A stretch of DNA of 52,200 nt from an uncultured Flavobacteriales bacterium (GTDB taxonomy: Bacteria > Bacteroidota > Bacteroidia > Flavobacteriales_D > Sanyastnellaceae). The stretch is taken from positions 1 to 52,200 of the forward strand of contig CAJQMI010000020.1 of assembly GCA_905479395.1 (NCBI GenBank), read 5' to 3'. The translations under genes and the position numbers were made by a program. Positions 17,700 to 26,511 of the stretch are shown in pieces (the first letter of the stretch is position 1; each line of letters begins with the position of its first letter). The notes under the pieces were generated by a model. The model worked only from the letters and a program-made list of their open reading frames with translations. It had not been told where the DNA came from and searched no databases.

Positions 17700-18509
17700 T
17701 TAGGGTGCAGGTGTGTCGAGCAGGTCAGCTGCTTCGGCGATCAACTCTGCGATGTCTTTGACTTCTACTTCGGATTCCTTGTTGGCGTTCTTGACGCCAT
17801 CGGTGATCATGGTGTTGCAAAAGGGGCAGCCTGTTGCGATGACTTCCGGTTTGTTTTCGAGCGCTTCATTGGTGCGTTCATGATTGACTTCAGTGTCACC
17901 TTTTTCAGCCTCTTTGAACATTTGTGCACCTCCAGCTCCACAGCACATGGCGTTTTGTTTGCAACGCCGCATTTCTAGCAGCTCAGCGTCCAGTTTTTGA
18001 ATGACTTCACGAGGGGCTAAGTACTCACCATTGCCTCTGCCGAGATAGCAAGGGTCGTGGAAAGTGATGCGCTTGCCTTTGAAGGGCGCTCCATCTGCCA
18101 TGCGTAGTTTTCCATTTTCAATGAGTTCTCGAATGAATTGGGTGTGATGCAGGACTTCATAGTTGCCGCCAAGCTCCGGGTATTCATTTTTCAAAACATT
18201 GAAGCAATGAGGGCATCCAGTGATGATGCGCTTGATGCCATAGCCATTGAGCGTGGCGATGTTCTGTGCCGCTTGCATCTGATACAGGAATTCGTTGCCA
18301 GCTCGTTTTGCGGGATCACCGGTGCAAGATTCCTCCTGTCCCAAGACGGCAAAGGATGTTTCAGATGCGTTTAAGATGCGTGCAATTGCCTTGGTGATGC
18401 GCTTGGCGCGGTCGTCAAAACTTCCGGCACACCCAACCCAAAAGAGTACGTCGGGTGTCTGTCCTGCGGCGGTTAGTTCCGCCATGGTAGGTATGTGTAT
18501 CGAACTCAT
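17700..18509 (-). CDS. (Fe-S)-binding protein with two CCG domains
   Basis: A 269-residue soluble protein with two cysteine-rich CCG modules of the type found in HdrB, LutA and glycolate oxidase iron-sulfur subunits. The first is FWVGCAGS ... ESCTGDPAKR ... GCPHC; the second is HDPCYLGR ... MCCGAGG ... GCPFC. It starts six bases after the stop of the membrane Fe-S protein, and the pair resembles HdrD/DsrK-type electron-transfer modules split over two genes. The electron partner is unknown; possible roles are quinone-linked lactate/glycolate-type or ETF oxidation. The pair is common next to the MCE gene in Bacteroidota. Confidence 0.9.
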   Translation of the reverse strand: MSSIHIPTMAELTAAGQTPDVLFWVGCAGSFDDRAKRITKAIARILNASETSFAVLGQEESCTGDPAKRAGNEFLYQMQAAQNIATLNGYGIKRIITGCPHCFNVLKNEYPELGGNYEVLHHTQFIRELIENGKLRMADGAPFKGKRITFHDPCYLGRGNGEYLAPREVIQKLDAELLEMRRCKQNAMCCGAGGAQMFKEAEKGDTEVNHERTNEALENKPEVIATGCPFCNTMITDGVKNANKESEVEVKDIAELIAEAADLLDTPAP

Positions 18510-18515
18510 GTCTCT

Positions 18516-19832
18516 TTAAACTTCGTTGGTCCATTTGCCTCGGTCGCCTGCGGGAAAGGCCCAAGGTGCGCCGTTGTTTTCGATGTTGTTGAACATCGAA
18601 GTGATGGATTCAGGCGATTTGCTATCCTCCATAATAAGGCTTCTGCGCATGTCCAGAATGATGCCCATCGGACTGATGTTGATGGGACATGCTTGCACGC
18701 AAGCTTGGCAGCTGGTGCAAGCCCATAATTCTTCTTCAGTGATCCAGTCTCCCAAGAGCGATTTTCCATCCGGTTTCCATTCTCCGCCATTGGCTTCCCG
18801 TGACACTCCAATCTCTTCGATTCGATCCCGCGTGGACATCATGATTTTGCGTGGACTCAATAACTTTCCTGTCTGGTTGGCAGGGCATTCTGAGGTGCAG
18901 CGGCCGCATTCTGTGCAGGTATATGCCTCCATCAACTGCTTCCACGTAAGGTCAGGGGCGTCTTTTGCACCAAATTTTGGAGGCGCAGCATCAGCAGGAG
19001 CTGCGGCGAATGGATCCGCACTGGGGTCCATCATCAATTGAACTTCTTTGGTTACCGCTTCCATGTTATCCATCGCTGCGGGCGCATCCAAATTCGAAAA
19101 GTACGTATTTGGAAACGCTAGAATGATGTGGAAATGTTTCGAATAGGGGACGTAAACCAAAAACGAGAGGACTCCGACGATGTGCGCCCACCACATGCCG
19201 CGTTCAAGGCCAACAATTCCAGCATCAGACAAGCCAGCGTAAAGTGGTGCCAACAGGCTGCTAACGGGGAAAGAACCCGCTGCGGTGTAATGAGGCAGTC
19301 CGCGCGCTTGTGCAATTGCGTCTGTAGCGTTCATGCTCAGAAAAGCAAACATCAAAACCACCTCTGCCACGAGGATGATGTTGGCATCCAGGGATGGCCA
19401 CCCCTGAAGATCTTTGGAGGTTAATCGCACAATCGCCATTCCGTTACGCCGAATGAAAAACACCACACAGGCCAGAATGACACCAGCAGCCAACCACTCA
19501 AAGGATGCGATTAACACGTTGTAAAAACCGCCGAGAAAAGCGAAAATTCGGTGGGTGCCGAAAAGTCCATCGATGACAATTTCTAGCATCTCGATGTTGA
19601 TGATCACGAACCCAGCATAAATGATGATGTGCATGATGCCTGCAACAGGACGCGCTGTCATCTTGCTTTGTCCCAAGGCGACGCGGGCCATGGTCTTCCA
19701 ACGCTCTAGTTTCCGGTCGCTCCCATCCCAATCGATTCCCGAGAGGATATTGCGGCGAATGACGCCAATTCGCTTGACGAAGAAGAAACTGGCTGTGCCC
19801 AGAATAACGAGAAATAGCAGTTGACTCAACAT
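18516..19832 (-). CDS. membrane (Fe-S)-binding protein, HdrD/FadF-like
   Basis: Four to six hydrophobic segments in the N-terminal 240 residues form a NarI-like membrane part, and a C-terminal domain carries two 4Fe-4S motifs, CTECGRCTSECP and CTSCQACVQACP. The protein would pass electrons between the quinone pool and the CCG partner encoded next to it. The frame is open to 19886, overlapping the MCE gene by 29 bases, but MLSQLLFLV at 19832 is the better start and gives 438 residues with a membrane segment at once. A Pro/Ala-rich linker (near residues 270-290) joins the two parts. Confidence 0.88.
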   Translation of the reverse strand: MLSQLLFLVILGTASFFFVKRIGVIRRNILSGIDWDGSDRKLERWKTMARVALGQSKMTARPVAGIMHIIIYAGFVIINIEMLEIVIDGLFGTHRIFAFLGGFYNVLIASFEWLAAGVILACVVFFIRRNGMAIVRLTSKDLQGWPSLDANIILVAEVVLMFAFLSMNATDAIAQARGLPHYTAAGSFPVSSLLAPLYAGLSDAGIVGLERGMWWAHIVGVLSFLVYVPYSKHFHIILAFPNTYFSNLDAPAAMDNMEAVTKEVQLMMDPSADPFAAAPADAAPPKFGAKDAPDLTWKQLMEAYTCTECGRCTSECPANQTGKLLSPRKIMMSTRDRIEEIGVSREANGGEWKPDGKSLLGDWITEEELWACTSCQACVQACPINISPMGIILDMRRSLIMEDSKSPESITSMFNNIENNGAPWAFPAGDRGKWTNEV

Positions 19833-19857
19833 CGTTCGATTCTTTCTTAAATGAGCA

Positions 19858-20910
19858 TCAAGGCTCTTGGTTTTCTTCCCGCTCATCCAACTGTTGTTCG
19901 ATGATGGCCTTGAGCTTTTTTAATTCTTTTTTGGACAGTGCCTTTTCCTGCTTCTTTCCAAAAACAGAGACCCGCACGTAACGCCACGGATTGAGGTAGA
20001 GGTCGTTGATGAGGTATTGCAGCTCGTTGTTGGTGGCAATCAGGCCATCGTGCAAAGAGTCGCTGTTTACCAATTGTCCCAAAGAGCCCTCGCCCATGTT
20101 GATTTTGCGGGTGATTTCATCAACATGTGTCAGAGCTGAATTGGCGCGTTGCACGGTTTCGGCGAAGTTTACGGCCGCCAATGAATCTGAGATTTCGGAG
20201 AAATTCTCCATCACATTGGCGAGGTCATCATTGTGTTCTTGGATGTTCGATGTGATGCCTTCGACATTGCTCATGATGCCTTTCAAGGCGGAGCGATTTT
20301 CAGCAACCATGTTATCCAATTGAATGGAAGTCTTCTCCAAGCTTTCCACCGTGCGCTGGATGCTTTCAAATGCTGTAGGCAATCCCAATGTGGCGTCTGC
20401 TTCAAAAACAGCCTTGAGGTTTTCCAATATATCGTCTACGCCATCAATCAATTGATCGGTTTTGTTTTTCAAGGGGATCAACTCGATTCTGACGGCTTCT
20501 GCAATTCCCATTTCCAAATCGCTTGTCAAGGTGTCGCCCGGAGAAGCAAGAGATTCATCTTCTCCAGCAATGAGATCAATCGCTTTGGTGCCAAAAAAGT
20601 CGCTGGAAACGATTTTTGCTCGGGTATCGCTTGGAATGCGCAAGGCGGATTGTTCAATTTCAAATGCAACGATCAAAGAACCGTCACCCGCATCTGAAAA
20701 TCCCACTTCGGTCACTTGGCCAACCTTGAATCCATTGACCACAACAGGGTTGGACACAGCAAGGCCATCAATGGCAGCGTAAGCAGCGTAGTAGGTGTTG
20801 GATGGGCTGAATGGGTTGAATCCTTTCAAATAATTCACGCCAAGTACCAGCAAGACAAGTCCGCCGATGACAAGCGCTCCAATCTTAAATTCTTTTGATG
20901 CTGTAGCCAC
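19858..20910 (-). CDS. MCE family protein (MlaD-like)
   Basis: A component of an intermembrane phospholipid transport system, anchored in the inner membrane. It has 350 residues with one membrane segment near residues 9-28 and an MCE domain at about 35-115 (YYAAYAAIDGLAVSNPVVVNG, then VGQVTEVGF and SSDFFGTKAIDL). It is followed by a long helical region (about 150-280) like those that form the channel in MCE rings, and a Lys/Glu-rich tail. Its ATPase and permease partners are not in the window. It starts five bases after the amidase stop. Confidence 0.92.
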   Translation of the reverse strand: MATASKEFKIGALVIGGLVLLVLGVNYLKGFNPFSPSNTYYAAYAAIDGLAVSNPVVVNGFKVGQVTEVGFSDAGDGSLIVAFEIEQSALRIPSDTRAKIVSSDFFGTKAIDLIAGEDESLASPGDTLTSDLEMGIAEAVRIELIPLKNKTDQLIDGVDDILENLKAVFEADATLGLPTAFESIQRTVESLEKTSIQLDNMVAENRSALKGIMSNVEGITSNIQEHNDDLANVMENFSEISDSLAAVNFAETVQRANSALTHVDEITRKINMGEGSLGQLVNSDSLHDGLIATNNELQYLINDLYLNPWRYVRVSVFGKKQEKALSKKELKKLKAIIEQQLDEREENQEP

Positions 20911-20915
20911 GTAGA

Positions 20916-22034
20916 TCAGTTTTTTCGAACGGGTTTCACTCCTTGAGATTCAAATGATGTCCCTTCAAATTTAACGACAAAGGCATCGGAGAATCCTTGT
21001 TTTTGCATTTGCACTTTGAGTGCGTTGGCTTCCGCCGACTTCGCGCAATTCCCGACAGCGTATTTGTAGAGTCCGTTACGAAGATACTCCACCGCCGACG
21101 GTAGACCTTGCAGTCGGGCATCATCTTCTTTGAGAGGCAGTCCCGCGGTCATGATTTGGACACGGAAGGTAGGTGAAGGGAGTGCCGTTTTTTCTTCAGG
21201 AAGCAATTCAATTGCAGGGGTTTCCCTCCTGCTTTCGGGAGCAGGGTGGTATTTTTCTTTGTAAGTCCTAAAGGCCCGCAGCAATGCAGAGGCCATGAGC
21301 TCTTGACCGGAATTGGAATTCAGAAATTCCTCCTCGGTTGGATTGGTTAAGAATCCCAATTCAACGAGGACAGATGGCATTTGGGTGAAGCATGTCACGT
21401 AATACCCGGCCTGGCGCACCCCGCGATCCTTGCGTCCAACCCGCTGCTTGAATTGCGTTTGGATGAGGCTGCCTAGCTCGAGACTTTGCTGAAGGAATAT
21501 TGATTGGCGCAAGCTCAGAGCGATGTACGTATCAGGGTCGTCGGGTTTGAAACCTTCGTAAAACGTCTCGTAATCCTGCTCGCGTGAGATGAAGGCGTTT
21601 TCTTGCATTGAGACCCGAAGACTCTCTTTGCTCCTGTCCATTCCCATGACAAACGAACTTGAACCGACCGCATTCGGACTGGTAAATGCGTCGCAATGAA
21701 TGCTTATGAAAAGATCTGCGTTGATGTTGTTGGCCAGTTTTACACGCTCCCGAATCTTCGGGTAGGTATCGCCATCCCGCGTCATCACAATTTCCACGTC
21801 GGGAAAGCGTTCGGAGATGTAGTCGCGCAATAGCAGCGCGACATCCAAGGTGACTGTCTTTTCAGTGGCCTTGTATCGGCCGGTTCCTAAATTCCCCGGA
21901 TCTGATCCGCCGTGCCCAGCGTCAATGACCAAAACCATGCTTGGAGCAACAGGAGTGAAAGCAACAGAAAGGAATATCAGCCCTCCCATGGCCCACAGGA
22001 CCGCTCGTTTCGTTAGTTTTGACTGCCGTTTCAT
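20916..22034 (-). CDS. N-acetylmuramoyl-L-alanine amidase with SPOR-like domain
   Basis: Cleaves the amide bond between MurNAc and L-Ala in peptidoglycan. It has 372 residues with an N-terminal membrane/signal segment, then an Amidase_3 domain: VIDAGHGGSDPG (zinc His), FISIHCDAF (zinc His) and SVLVELGFLTNP (catalytic Glu). The last 75 or so residues (FRVQIMTAG to VVKFEG) look like a SPOR domain that would bind denuded glycans at the division site. The frame extends to 22292, but homologues start near MKRQSK. A TAGATTTG box ending at 22044 would start transcription near 22039, which favours the ATG at 22034 over 22043. Confidence 0.93.
   Translation of the reverse strand: MKRQSKLTKRAVLWAMGGLIFLSVAFTPVAPSMVLVIDAGHGGSDPGNLGTGRYKATEKTVTLDVALLLRDYISERFPDVEIVMTRDGDTYPKIRERVKLANNINADLFISIHCDAFTSPNAVGSSSFVMGMDRSKESLRVSMQENAFISREQDYETFYEGFKPDDPDTYIALSLRQSIFLQQSLELGSLIQTQFKQRVGRKDRGVRQAGYYVTCFTQMPSVLVELGFLTNPTEEEFLNSNSGQELMASALLRAFRTYKEKYHPAPESRRETPAIELLPEEKTALPSPTFRVQIMTAGLPLKEDDARLQGLPSAVEYLRNGLYKYAVGNCAKSAEANALKVQMQKQGFSDAFVVKFEGTSFESQGVKPVRKN
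22014..22021 (+). promoter_or_regulatory. -7 box of the lptD promoter
   Basis: TAGTTTTG matches TAnnTTTG exactly and ends 11 bases before the lptD ATG. It lies inside the first codons of the divergent amidase gene. No good -33 element was found. Confidence 0.5.
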
Positions 22035-24504
22035 GCGTTCCATCAAATCTAAAACGTCACGACCCTTGCGCGTCGTCTGTCTTGCACTGATTTTCCGTGC
22101 CCTGATGTGGATAAGCACACCTTCCATGCTGTGCGCACAAATGGAGGGGGATGTCGCTGACTCGCTGACGGTTAGCCAGCAAACGGAGGAGCCTTTTGAA
22201 GTGGATTGGGGAGCTGATGATTCCACCCGTGTGAATGCCATCACGTCCGAGGTCGAATTGTTTGGAAACGCTTTTGTAGCCATGGATGACATTCGCTTGG
22301 AAGCCTATCGCATCGTTTACAGTTCGCAAAAGAATCAAGCCTGCGCTTACGGAATAAGGGATTCATTGGGAGATTGGATTGGACGCCCCGTAATGACGCA
22401 AGGAGGTCAAACGTTCGAGCAAGACGAGCTATGCTTCGATTTGAAATCCCGCCGCGGACTGAGTCGTAAAGCAGTGACTGTTCAAGGGGAAAGTGTTTTT
22501 CACGCCGAGGTAGCCAAACGTCAGAGCGATCAACGCATCCATGTGGCCAATGCCAAATTCACCACGTGCAATGCTGACAATCCGCATTTTCATTTTCATT
22601 TGAAGCGGGCGATTATGATTCCCGGAGAGAAGGTTGTCTCCGGTCCATTTTACCTGAAATTCAGGAAAATCCCTACGCCACTCGCTCTGCCATTTGGATG
22701 GTTCCCGACGCCACCGGATAAACGCAGCCATGGTTTACTGATGCCCGGATACGGAAACGGAGGCGCGTTGGGATTCTTTCTCAAGGACTTGGGGTATTAC
22801 ATGCCCATTGGCGAATACGCCGATACGCGTTTGACTGGGGATATTTACTCTGGTGGTTCTTGGGCGTTGCGCAGCAGCACCAATTACCGGATTCGATACC
22901 GCGCAAGTGGAAACCTAAACCTGAGTTATCAGCGGATTCGCGATGGATTCACGGGGTTGCCAACGCTTTCGCTTTCCAACCAGTTTTTTGTGCGGTGGAG
23001 CCACAGCCAGGACAACCGAGCGCGGCCCAATAGCCGCTTCAATACCAGTGTGAATTTTGGTTCAAACAACCATTTCCAGTCCAACATCACGAGCAACCAG
23101 CAGGATTACCTGACAAACACTTTTCAGTCGAGCATTCAATATTCGCGGTCGTTTCCGGGCAAACCAATTTCGCTCGCCCTCAGCGCACGACATGCTCAAA
23201 ATTCGCAAACGGGCAATGTGAATATCACAGCGCCGGCTATGACGCTCAATTTGCAACGATCGAGTGTGGCCAAACTTCTTGGGATGAGCGCTTCGCGCAT
23301 TCGACTGCTTGATGAGATTGCGGTGTCGGCGTCTTCACGCTTTGAGCAGACGATGCAAGCACCTGACAGTGTGTTTCTCGCGGGCGATTGGTCCAACGTT
23401 TCCTTTCGAAATGGAATCAAACACAATGCATCCGCTTCAAGTCAAATGCGGCTGGGCTTTGTGAGCATCACTCCGAGTTTCCAGTACAACGAGTTTTGGG
23501 CGTTTCAGGAGTTGAATGGTCGCTTAATTGAAGATGAATCAGGAGCCGTGCAACAGGTGACGGATACACTAACGGGCTTTCAAACTACGCGGGATTGGCG
23601 GCTTTCTGCAAATGCTTCCACACGTTTTTATGGCACTTTCGAATTCAATCCCAACAAACGCATTCAGGCGATTCGTCACGTACTCAGTCCCACAATGGGT
23701 CTCAGTTATACACCAGAATTGCAGCGCACTCAAACCGTAAGCTTAAACGATGAATCTTACGAGTTCAATCCTTACAGTTTGAATCGTTTTGTGCCGCAAG
23801 ACATTCGCGCATCAGGTGCGGTGAACTTTGGCCTCAGTCAGAATTTGGAGGCCAAGGTGATGGACAAGGCCACAGGTGATGTGCGTAAGGTTCGTTTGAT
23901 CGACAATTTGGTGACTTCTGCGAATTACAATTTCATAGCGGATTCCTTGGGGTTGAGCGACATCTTCACCCGGGCGAACACGGATTTATTCAATAAGGTT
24001 CGGGTCAATCTCGGAATTTCACACAGCGCTTATGCGAGGGACTCTAGCGGGCAGCGGATTGATCAGTTCCTTGCAAGCCAAGGGAAGCCCATTTTACGCA
24101 TGACGCGAGCAAATGCTGCACTTGGCAGTAGCTTTAACGGAGGGAGTGAGGGAGCATTTCCATGGAATTTCCGTGCTGACTACAACCTCGATTTGCGAAA
24201 AAACTGGAGGGCAGACTTGCAGCGTGACACGTTGATCATGACCCAAAGTGCCCGGGTACGAGGCTCCATCGAAATCATGGATAATTGGCGAGTGGACGTG
24301 AACACCGGATACGATTTGGTCCGCAAGGAATGGACCCCAACGCAACTGGACGTTTATTGGGACCTTCATTGCTGGGAACTGTCGGTGAACTGGGTGCCGA
24401 TCGGTGTCAGGAAGAGCATTTACCTGCGACTCAACATCAAGGCTTCAATGCTCAAAGACCTGAAGGTGGAGTACCGCAACAACAACACAGACTTGCTGTT
24501 CTGA
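22033..24504 (+). CDS. lptD: LPS-assembly protein LptD
   Basis: The outer-membrane barrel that inserts lipopolysaccharide. It has 823 residues from the ATG at 22033, with a signal peptide ending near MLCAQ. The OstA-like beta-jellyroll follows (SEVELFGNAFVAMDDIRLEAY, about residues 70-200). The barrel has many alternating hydrophobic strands rich in Asn, Ser and aromatic residues, including ATRHVLSPTMGLSYTP-type repeats near 545. The frame is open from 21850, but homology and the signal peptide start at MRSIKS. The start codon overlaps the amidase start codon on the other strand. Confidence 0.92.
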   Translation: MRSIKSKTSRPLRVVCLALIFRALMWISTPSMLCAQMEGDVADSLTVSQQTEEPFEVDWGADDSTRVNAITSEVELFGNAFVAMDDIRLEAYRIVYSSQKNQACAYGIRDSLGDWIGRPVMTQGGQTFEQDELCFDLKSRRGLSRKAVTVQGESVFHAEVAKRQSDQRIHVANAKFTTCNADNPHFHFHLKRAIMIPGEKVVSGPFYLKFRKIPTPLALPFGWFPTPPDKRSHGLLMPGYGNGGALGFFLKDLGYYMPIGEYADTRLTGDIYSGGSWALRSSTNYRIRYRASGNLNLSYQRIRDGFTGLPTLSLSNQFFVRWSHSQDNRARPNSRFNTSVNFGSNNHFQSNITSNQQDYLTNTFQSSIQYSRSFPGKPISLALSARHAQNSQTGNVNITAPAMTLNLQRSSVAKLLGMSASRIRLLDEIAVSASSRFEQTMQAPDSVFLAGDWSNVSFRNGIKHNASASSQMRLGFVSITPSFQYNEFWAFQELNGRLIEDESGAVQQVTDTLTGFQTTRDWRLSANASTRFYGTFEFNPNKRIQAIRHVLSPTMGLSYTPELQRTQTVSLNDESYEFNPYSLNRFVPQDIRASGAVNFGLSQNLEAKVMDKATGDVRKVRLIDNLVTSANYNFIADSLGLSDIFTRANTDLFNKVRVNLGISHSAYARDSSGQRIDQFLASQGKPILRMTRANAALGSSFNGGSEGAFPWNFRADYNLDLRKNWRADLQRDTLIMTQSARVRGSIEIMDNWRVDVNTGYDLVRKEWTPTQLDVYWDLHCWELSVNWVPIGVRKSIYLRLNIKASMLKDLKVEYRNNNTDLLF
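22044..22051 (-). promoter_or_regulatory. -7 box of the amidase promoter
   Basis: On the minus strand TAGATTTG matches TAnnTTTG exactly; it directly abuts an ATG at 22043 and lies nine bases before the ATG at 22034. It sits inside the lptD coding region. Confidence 0.5.
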
Positions 24505-24510
24505 TTCGAT

Positions 24511-24675
24511 TTAGCGCGCCAACCAACGCACAACCATCACAACCAAACACATCACAAACATCACGAGGCTGATTTTGTTAACGCCGTGCATCATGCGCAA
24601 ACTGACATCGGCATCGGGGTCGCGATGGAATAAATTGGCAGGGTTGAGGTAGTAGAACATTTTCTTGAAAAACAT
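24511..24675 (-). CDS. small membrane protein, DUF6728-like
   Basis: A short gene of 54 codons lying between lptD and ridA. It begins MFFKKMFYYLNP, has an acidic/polar middle (HRDPDADVSLRMMHGVNKIS) and ends in one membrane segment (about residues 36-50) with a WLAR tail. The motif R-M-M-H-G-x-N-K-I-S before the membrane helix resembles the DUF6728 family of flavobacteria as I remember it. The stop is TAA at 24513 to 24511, seven bases from the convergent lptD end. Function is unknown. Confidence 0.7.
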   Translation of the reverse strand: MFFKKMFYYLNPANLFHRDPDADVSLRMMHGVNKISLVMFVMCLVVMVVRWLAR

Positions 24676-24693
24676 GGCTTTCAGTTTCGTGAT

Positions 24694-25077
24694 TCAACGA
24701 TGGGTGTGGGCAATGACAGAAATTTCAACGCGCGCACCCTTGGGAAGTCCAGCAACAAAAACAGCTTCGCGTGCCGGAAATGGCTCAGGCATGATGTCTT
24801 TGTAGGTTGCATCCATTCCTGTGTAATCTTCTGTGCTGATGAGGAAAACACTCGCTTTTACGACATGCCGTAACTCCAATCCGGCAGCCTCCAAAATACG
24901 TTGCACGTTGCGCATGCTCTGTTTTGTAGCTGCCTCTATCGAATCAGAGATGAGTTCGTTTGATTCGGGAGCAAGCGGAATTTGTCCGCTCACAAAGACC
25001 AAATCACCAGCGGAAACAGCTTGGCTGTAAGCTGCTACAGGTGCAGCTGCGTGGGTTGAAGAAATGGTTTCAGACAT
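24694..25077 (-). CDS. ridA: RidA family protein (2-iminobutanoate/2-iminopropanoate deaminase)
   Basis: Hydrolyses reactive enamine/imine intermediates released by PLP enzymes. It has 127 residues. Visible family features are YSQAVSAGDLVFVSGQIPL, the VVKASVFLISTEDYTGMDATY segment, and FPAREAVFVAGLPKGARVEI with the substrate-binding Arg and the Glu near the C-terminus. The promoter box TAGCTTCG ends four bases before the ATG. It is divergent from the pabA/trpG gene, with 50 bases between the starts. Confidence 0.95.
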   Translation of the reverse strand: MSETISSTHAAAPVAAYSQAVSAGDLVFVSGQIPLAPESNELISDSIEAATKQSMRNVQRILEAAGLELRHVVKASVFLISTEDYTGMDATYKDIMPEPFPAREAVFVAGLPKGARVEISVIAHTHR

Positions 25078-25081
25078 GCTA

Positions 25082-25089
25082 CGAAGCTA
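25082..25089 (-). promoter_or_regulatory. -7 box of the ridA promoter, probably leaderless
   Basis: On the minus strand TAGCTTCG (one change from TAnnTTTG) is followed by four bases (TAGC) and then the ridA ATG. Confidence 0.5.
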
Positions 25090-25127
25090 AGAATGGATTT
25101 CCCACCTTTGCACATCGAAGTACATCA

Positions 25128-25769
25128 ATGCGCATTCTGCTGGTAGATAATTACGATTCCTTCACTTGGAACATCGAACACATGTTGGTTAGCCAAGGTG
25201 ATGTCGAGGTTAGGGTGATGCGCAATGATGAGATTAATCCGGCGGGCATTGTTCATTTTGATGGCATTGTGCTCTCTCCGGGGCCTGGTTTGCCAGACGA
25301 AGCAGGGCAGTTGATGCGCATCATCCCCATAGCTGCTGCGCAGCAGGTTCCCATGCTCGGGGTTTGCCTCGGAATGCAGGCCATTGTTCAGCATTTTGGA
25401 GGAACACTGGTCAATATGCAACGCGTATTGCATGGGCAAACTTCGCAACTCACTTCGATCGCAACGAAGCGACTTTTTCAGGGACTCGAGCCTCCTTTGA
25501 CCGTGGGCCATTACCACAGTTGGATTTTGGAGGAAAGCAATTTCCCCCCAAACCTCGAGTTGACCGCACGGAATGAGGACGGTTTGCCCATGGCAATTTC
25601 TCATCCGCACTTGCCCATCGAAGCGGTGCAATTTCATCCTGAATCTGTGCTGACGCCGCAGGGGGCGACGATGCTTCGCAATTGGTTAAAGCTTGTGGCA
25701 GCGCACCGTCTTGAGCATCCTGCCGACCAGTCGAGTGTGGCGGTTTGGTTGGAGCCTGAGGATTCTTAA
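25128..25769 (+). CDS. pabA: glutamine amidotransferase of anthranilate/aminodeoxychorismate synthase
   Basis: The component II subunit that supplies ammonia from glutamine. It has 213 residues. Class I amidotransferase motifs are complete: ILLVDNYDSFTWNI, VLSPGPGLPDEAG, the nucleophile Cys in GVCLGMQAI, GHYHSW, and the His-Glu pair in QFHPESVLT. PabA and TrpG cannot be separated by sequence here, and the partner PabB/TrpE gene is not in the window. A lone gene like this usually serves folate synthesis in this group, so pabA is my best guess. The start is fixed by MRILLVDN at 25128. Confidence 0.9.
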   Translation: MRILLVDNYDSFTWNIEHMLVSQGDVEVRVMRNDEINPAGIVHFDGIVLSPGPGLPDEAGQLMRIIPIAAAQQVPMLGVCLGMQAIVQHFGGTLVNMQRVLHGQTSQLTSIATKRLFQGLEPPLTVGHYHSWILEESNFPPNLELTARNEDGLPMAISHPHLPIEAVQFHPESVLTPQGATMLRNWLKLVAAHRLEHPADQSSVAVWLEPEDS

Positions 25770-25773
25770 AGGC

Positions 25774-25809
25774 AAAAAAAACTCCGCTTTGGCCGGGGCC
25801 AAAGCAGAG
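25774..25809 (-). terminator. rho-independent terminator of the lipoprotein operon
   Basis: Read on the minus strand, CTCTGCTTTGGCC / GGCCAAAGCGGAG forms a long stem (one mismatch) followed by eight T residues. It ends transcription of the three-lipoprotein operon at 25835-29309 and lies just after the convergent pabA stop. Confidence 0.88.
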
Positions 25810-25834
25810 CTTCAATCGTTGTGAATTGCAGCGA

Positions 25835-26416
25835 TTATTGTTCGCGGTAGGTAGACATGACCTCTTCGAAGGTATCTTTAAATTGGTCGTAATTGTATTC
25901 AGCGCGAATGCGTTCCTCTTGTTTCAACCCTTCGACATAAGCATCGGCCAATTCACCGCCGCTCAACTCGATGGCGAGATACGCGATGTACTTTTTACCT
26001 TCTGTCATGGTCAATTCTTGACAAATGGTGATGGCTCCTGTCAATTTCTTATTGACGATGGTGCGGGACAATTCATTGAACTTGCTAGTCGCTTCCTCCG
26101 TTGTTCCGAATCCGAGCTGCGTGGCTTGGTTTTCGGCGACAATTTCAACTGTGGCCTCGACTGCTCTAGCGAGGGTGGCCTCTGCATTCTGTCGGGCAAT
26201 TTTCTTTGCAATTTCACGCTGTGGGCTTGTGCCAGTTGCAGAAGCACGGAAGTATTCCCCATTGGTCAAGAACTCAGGTCCTGAACAGTACTCGACAATG
26301 CGCACTTCTCCGCGCGTTTCTGGTGTCGATGAGGTGTCTTTTCCACTTTTGCAGCCGGTGAGCAACAATGCAGTGGTCGCGCCCATGAGCGCGAAGGTGT
26401 GAAGGGCTTTATTCAT
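25835..26416 (-). CDS. LPP20-like lipoprotein
   Basis: About 193 residues from the ATG at 26416; the frame is open to 26473 but the lipoprotein signal starts at MNKALHTFALMG. The lipobox is LLTGC. The rest is a compact alpha/beta domain: REIAKKIARQNAEATLARAVEATVEIVAENQ is the long first helix of an LPP20-type domain, followed by strands with AITICQELTMTEGKKYIAYLAIEL. The C-terminus is charged. It is the third of three lipoproteins in a row, 95 bases after the second. No function is known. Confidence 0.8.
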   Translation of the reverse strand: MNKALHTFALMGATTALLLTGCKSGKDTSSTPETRGEVRIVEYCSGPEFLTNGEYFRASATGTSPQREIAKKIARQNAEATLARAVEATVEIVAENQATQLGFGTTEEATSKFNELSRTIVNKKLTGAITICQELTMTEGKKYIAYLAIELSGGELADAYVEGLKQEERIRAEYNYDQFKDTFEEVMSTYREQ

Positions 26417-26511
26417 AATAATCGTAATTTCAGTTGTTGGATGGCAAGTTGGTGAATTCAATAAACATGCCAAAATGTTTGTGTGCCAGATTTAAAGTGC
26501 GCGTATGAGCC

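Noticed and set aside
26462-26480. Palindrome AAACAT / ATGTTT in the gap between the second and third lipoprotein genes
   Set aside because: Six base pairs with no T run or known operator; chance is a sufficient explanation.
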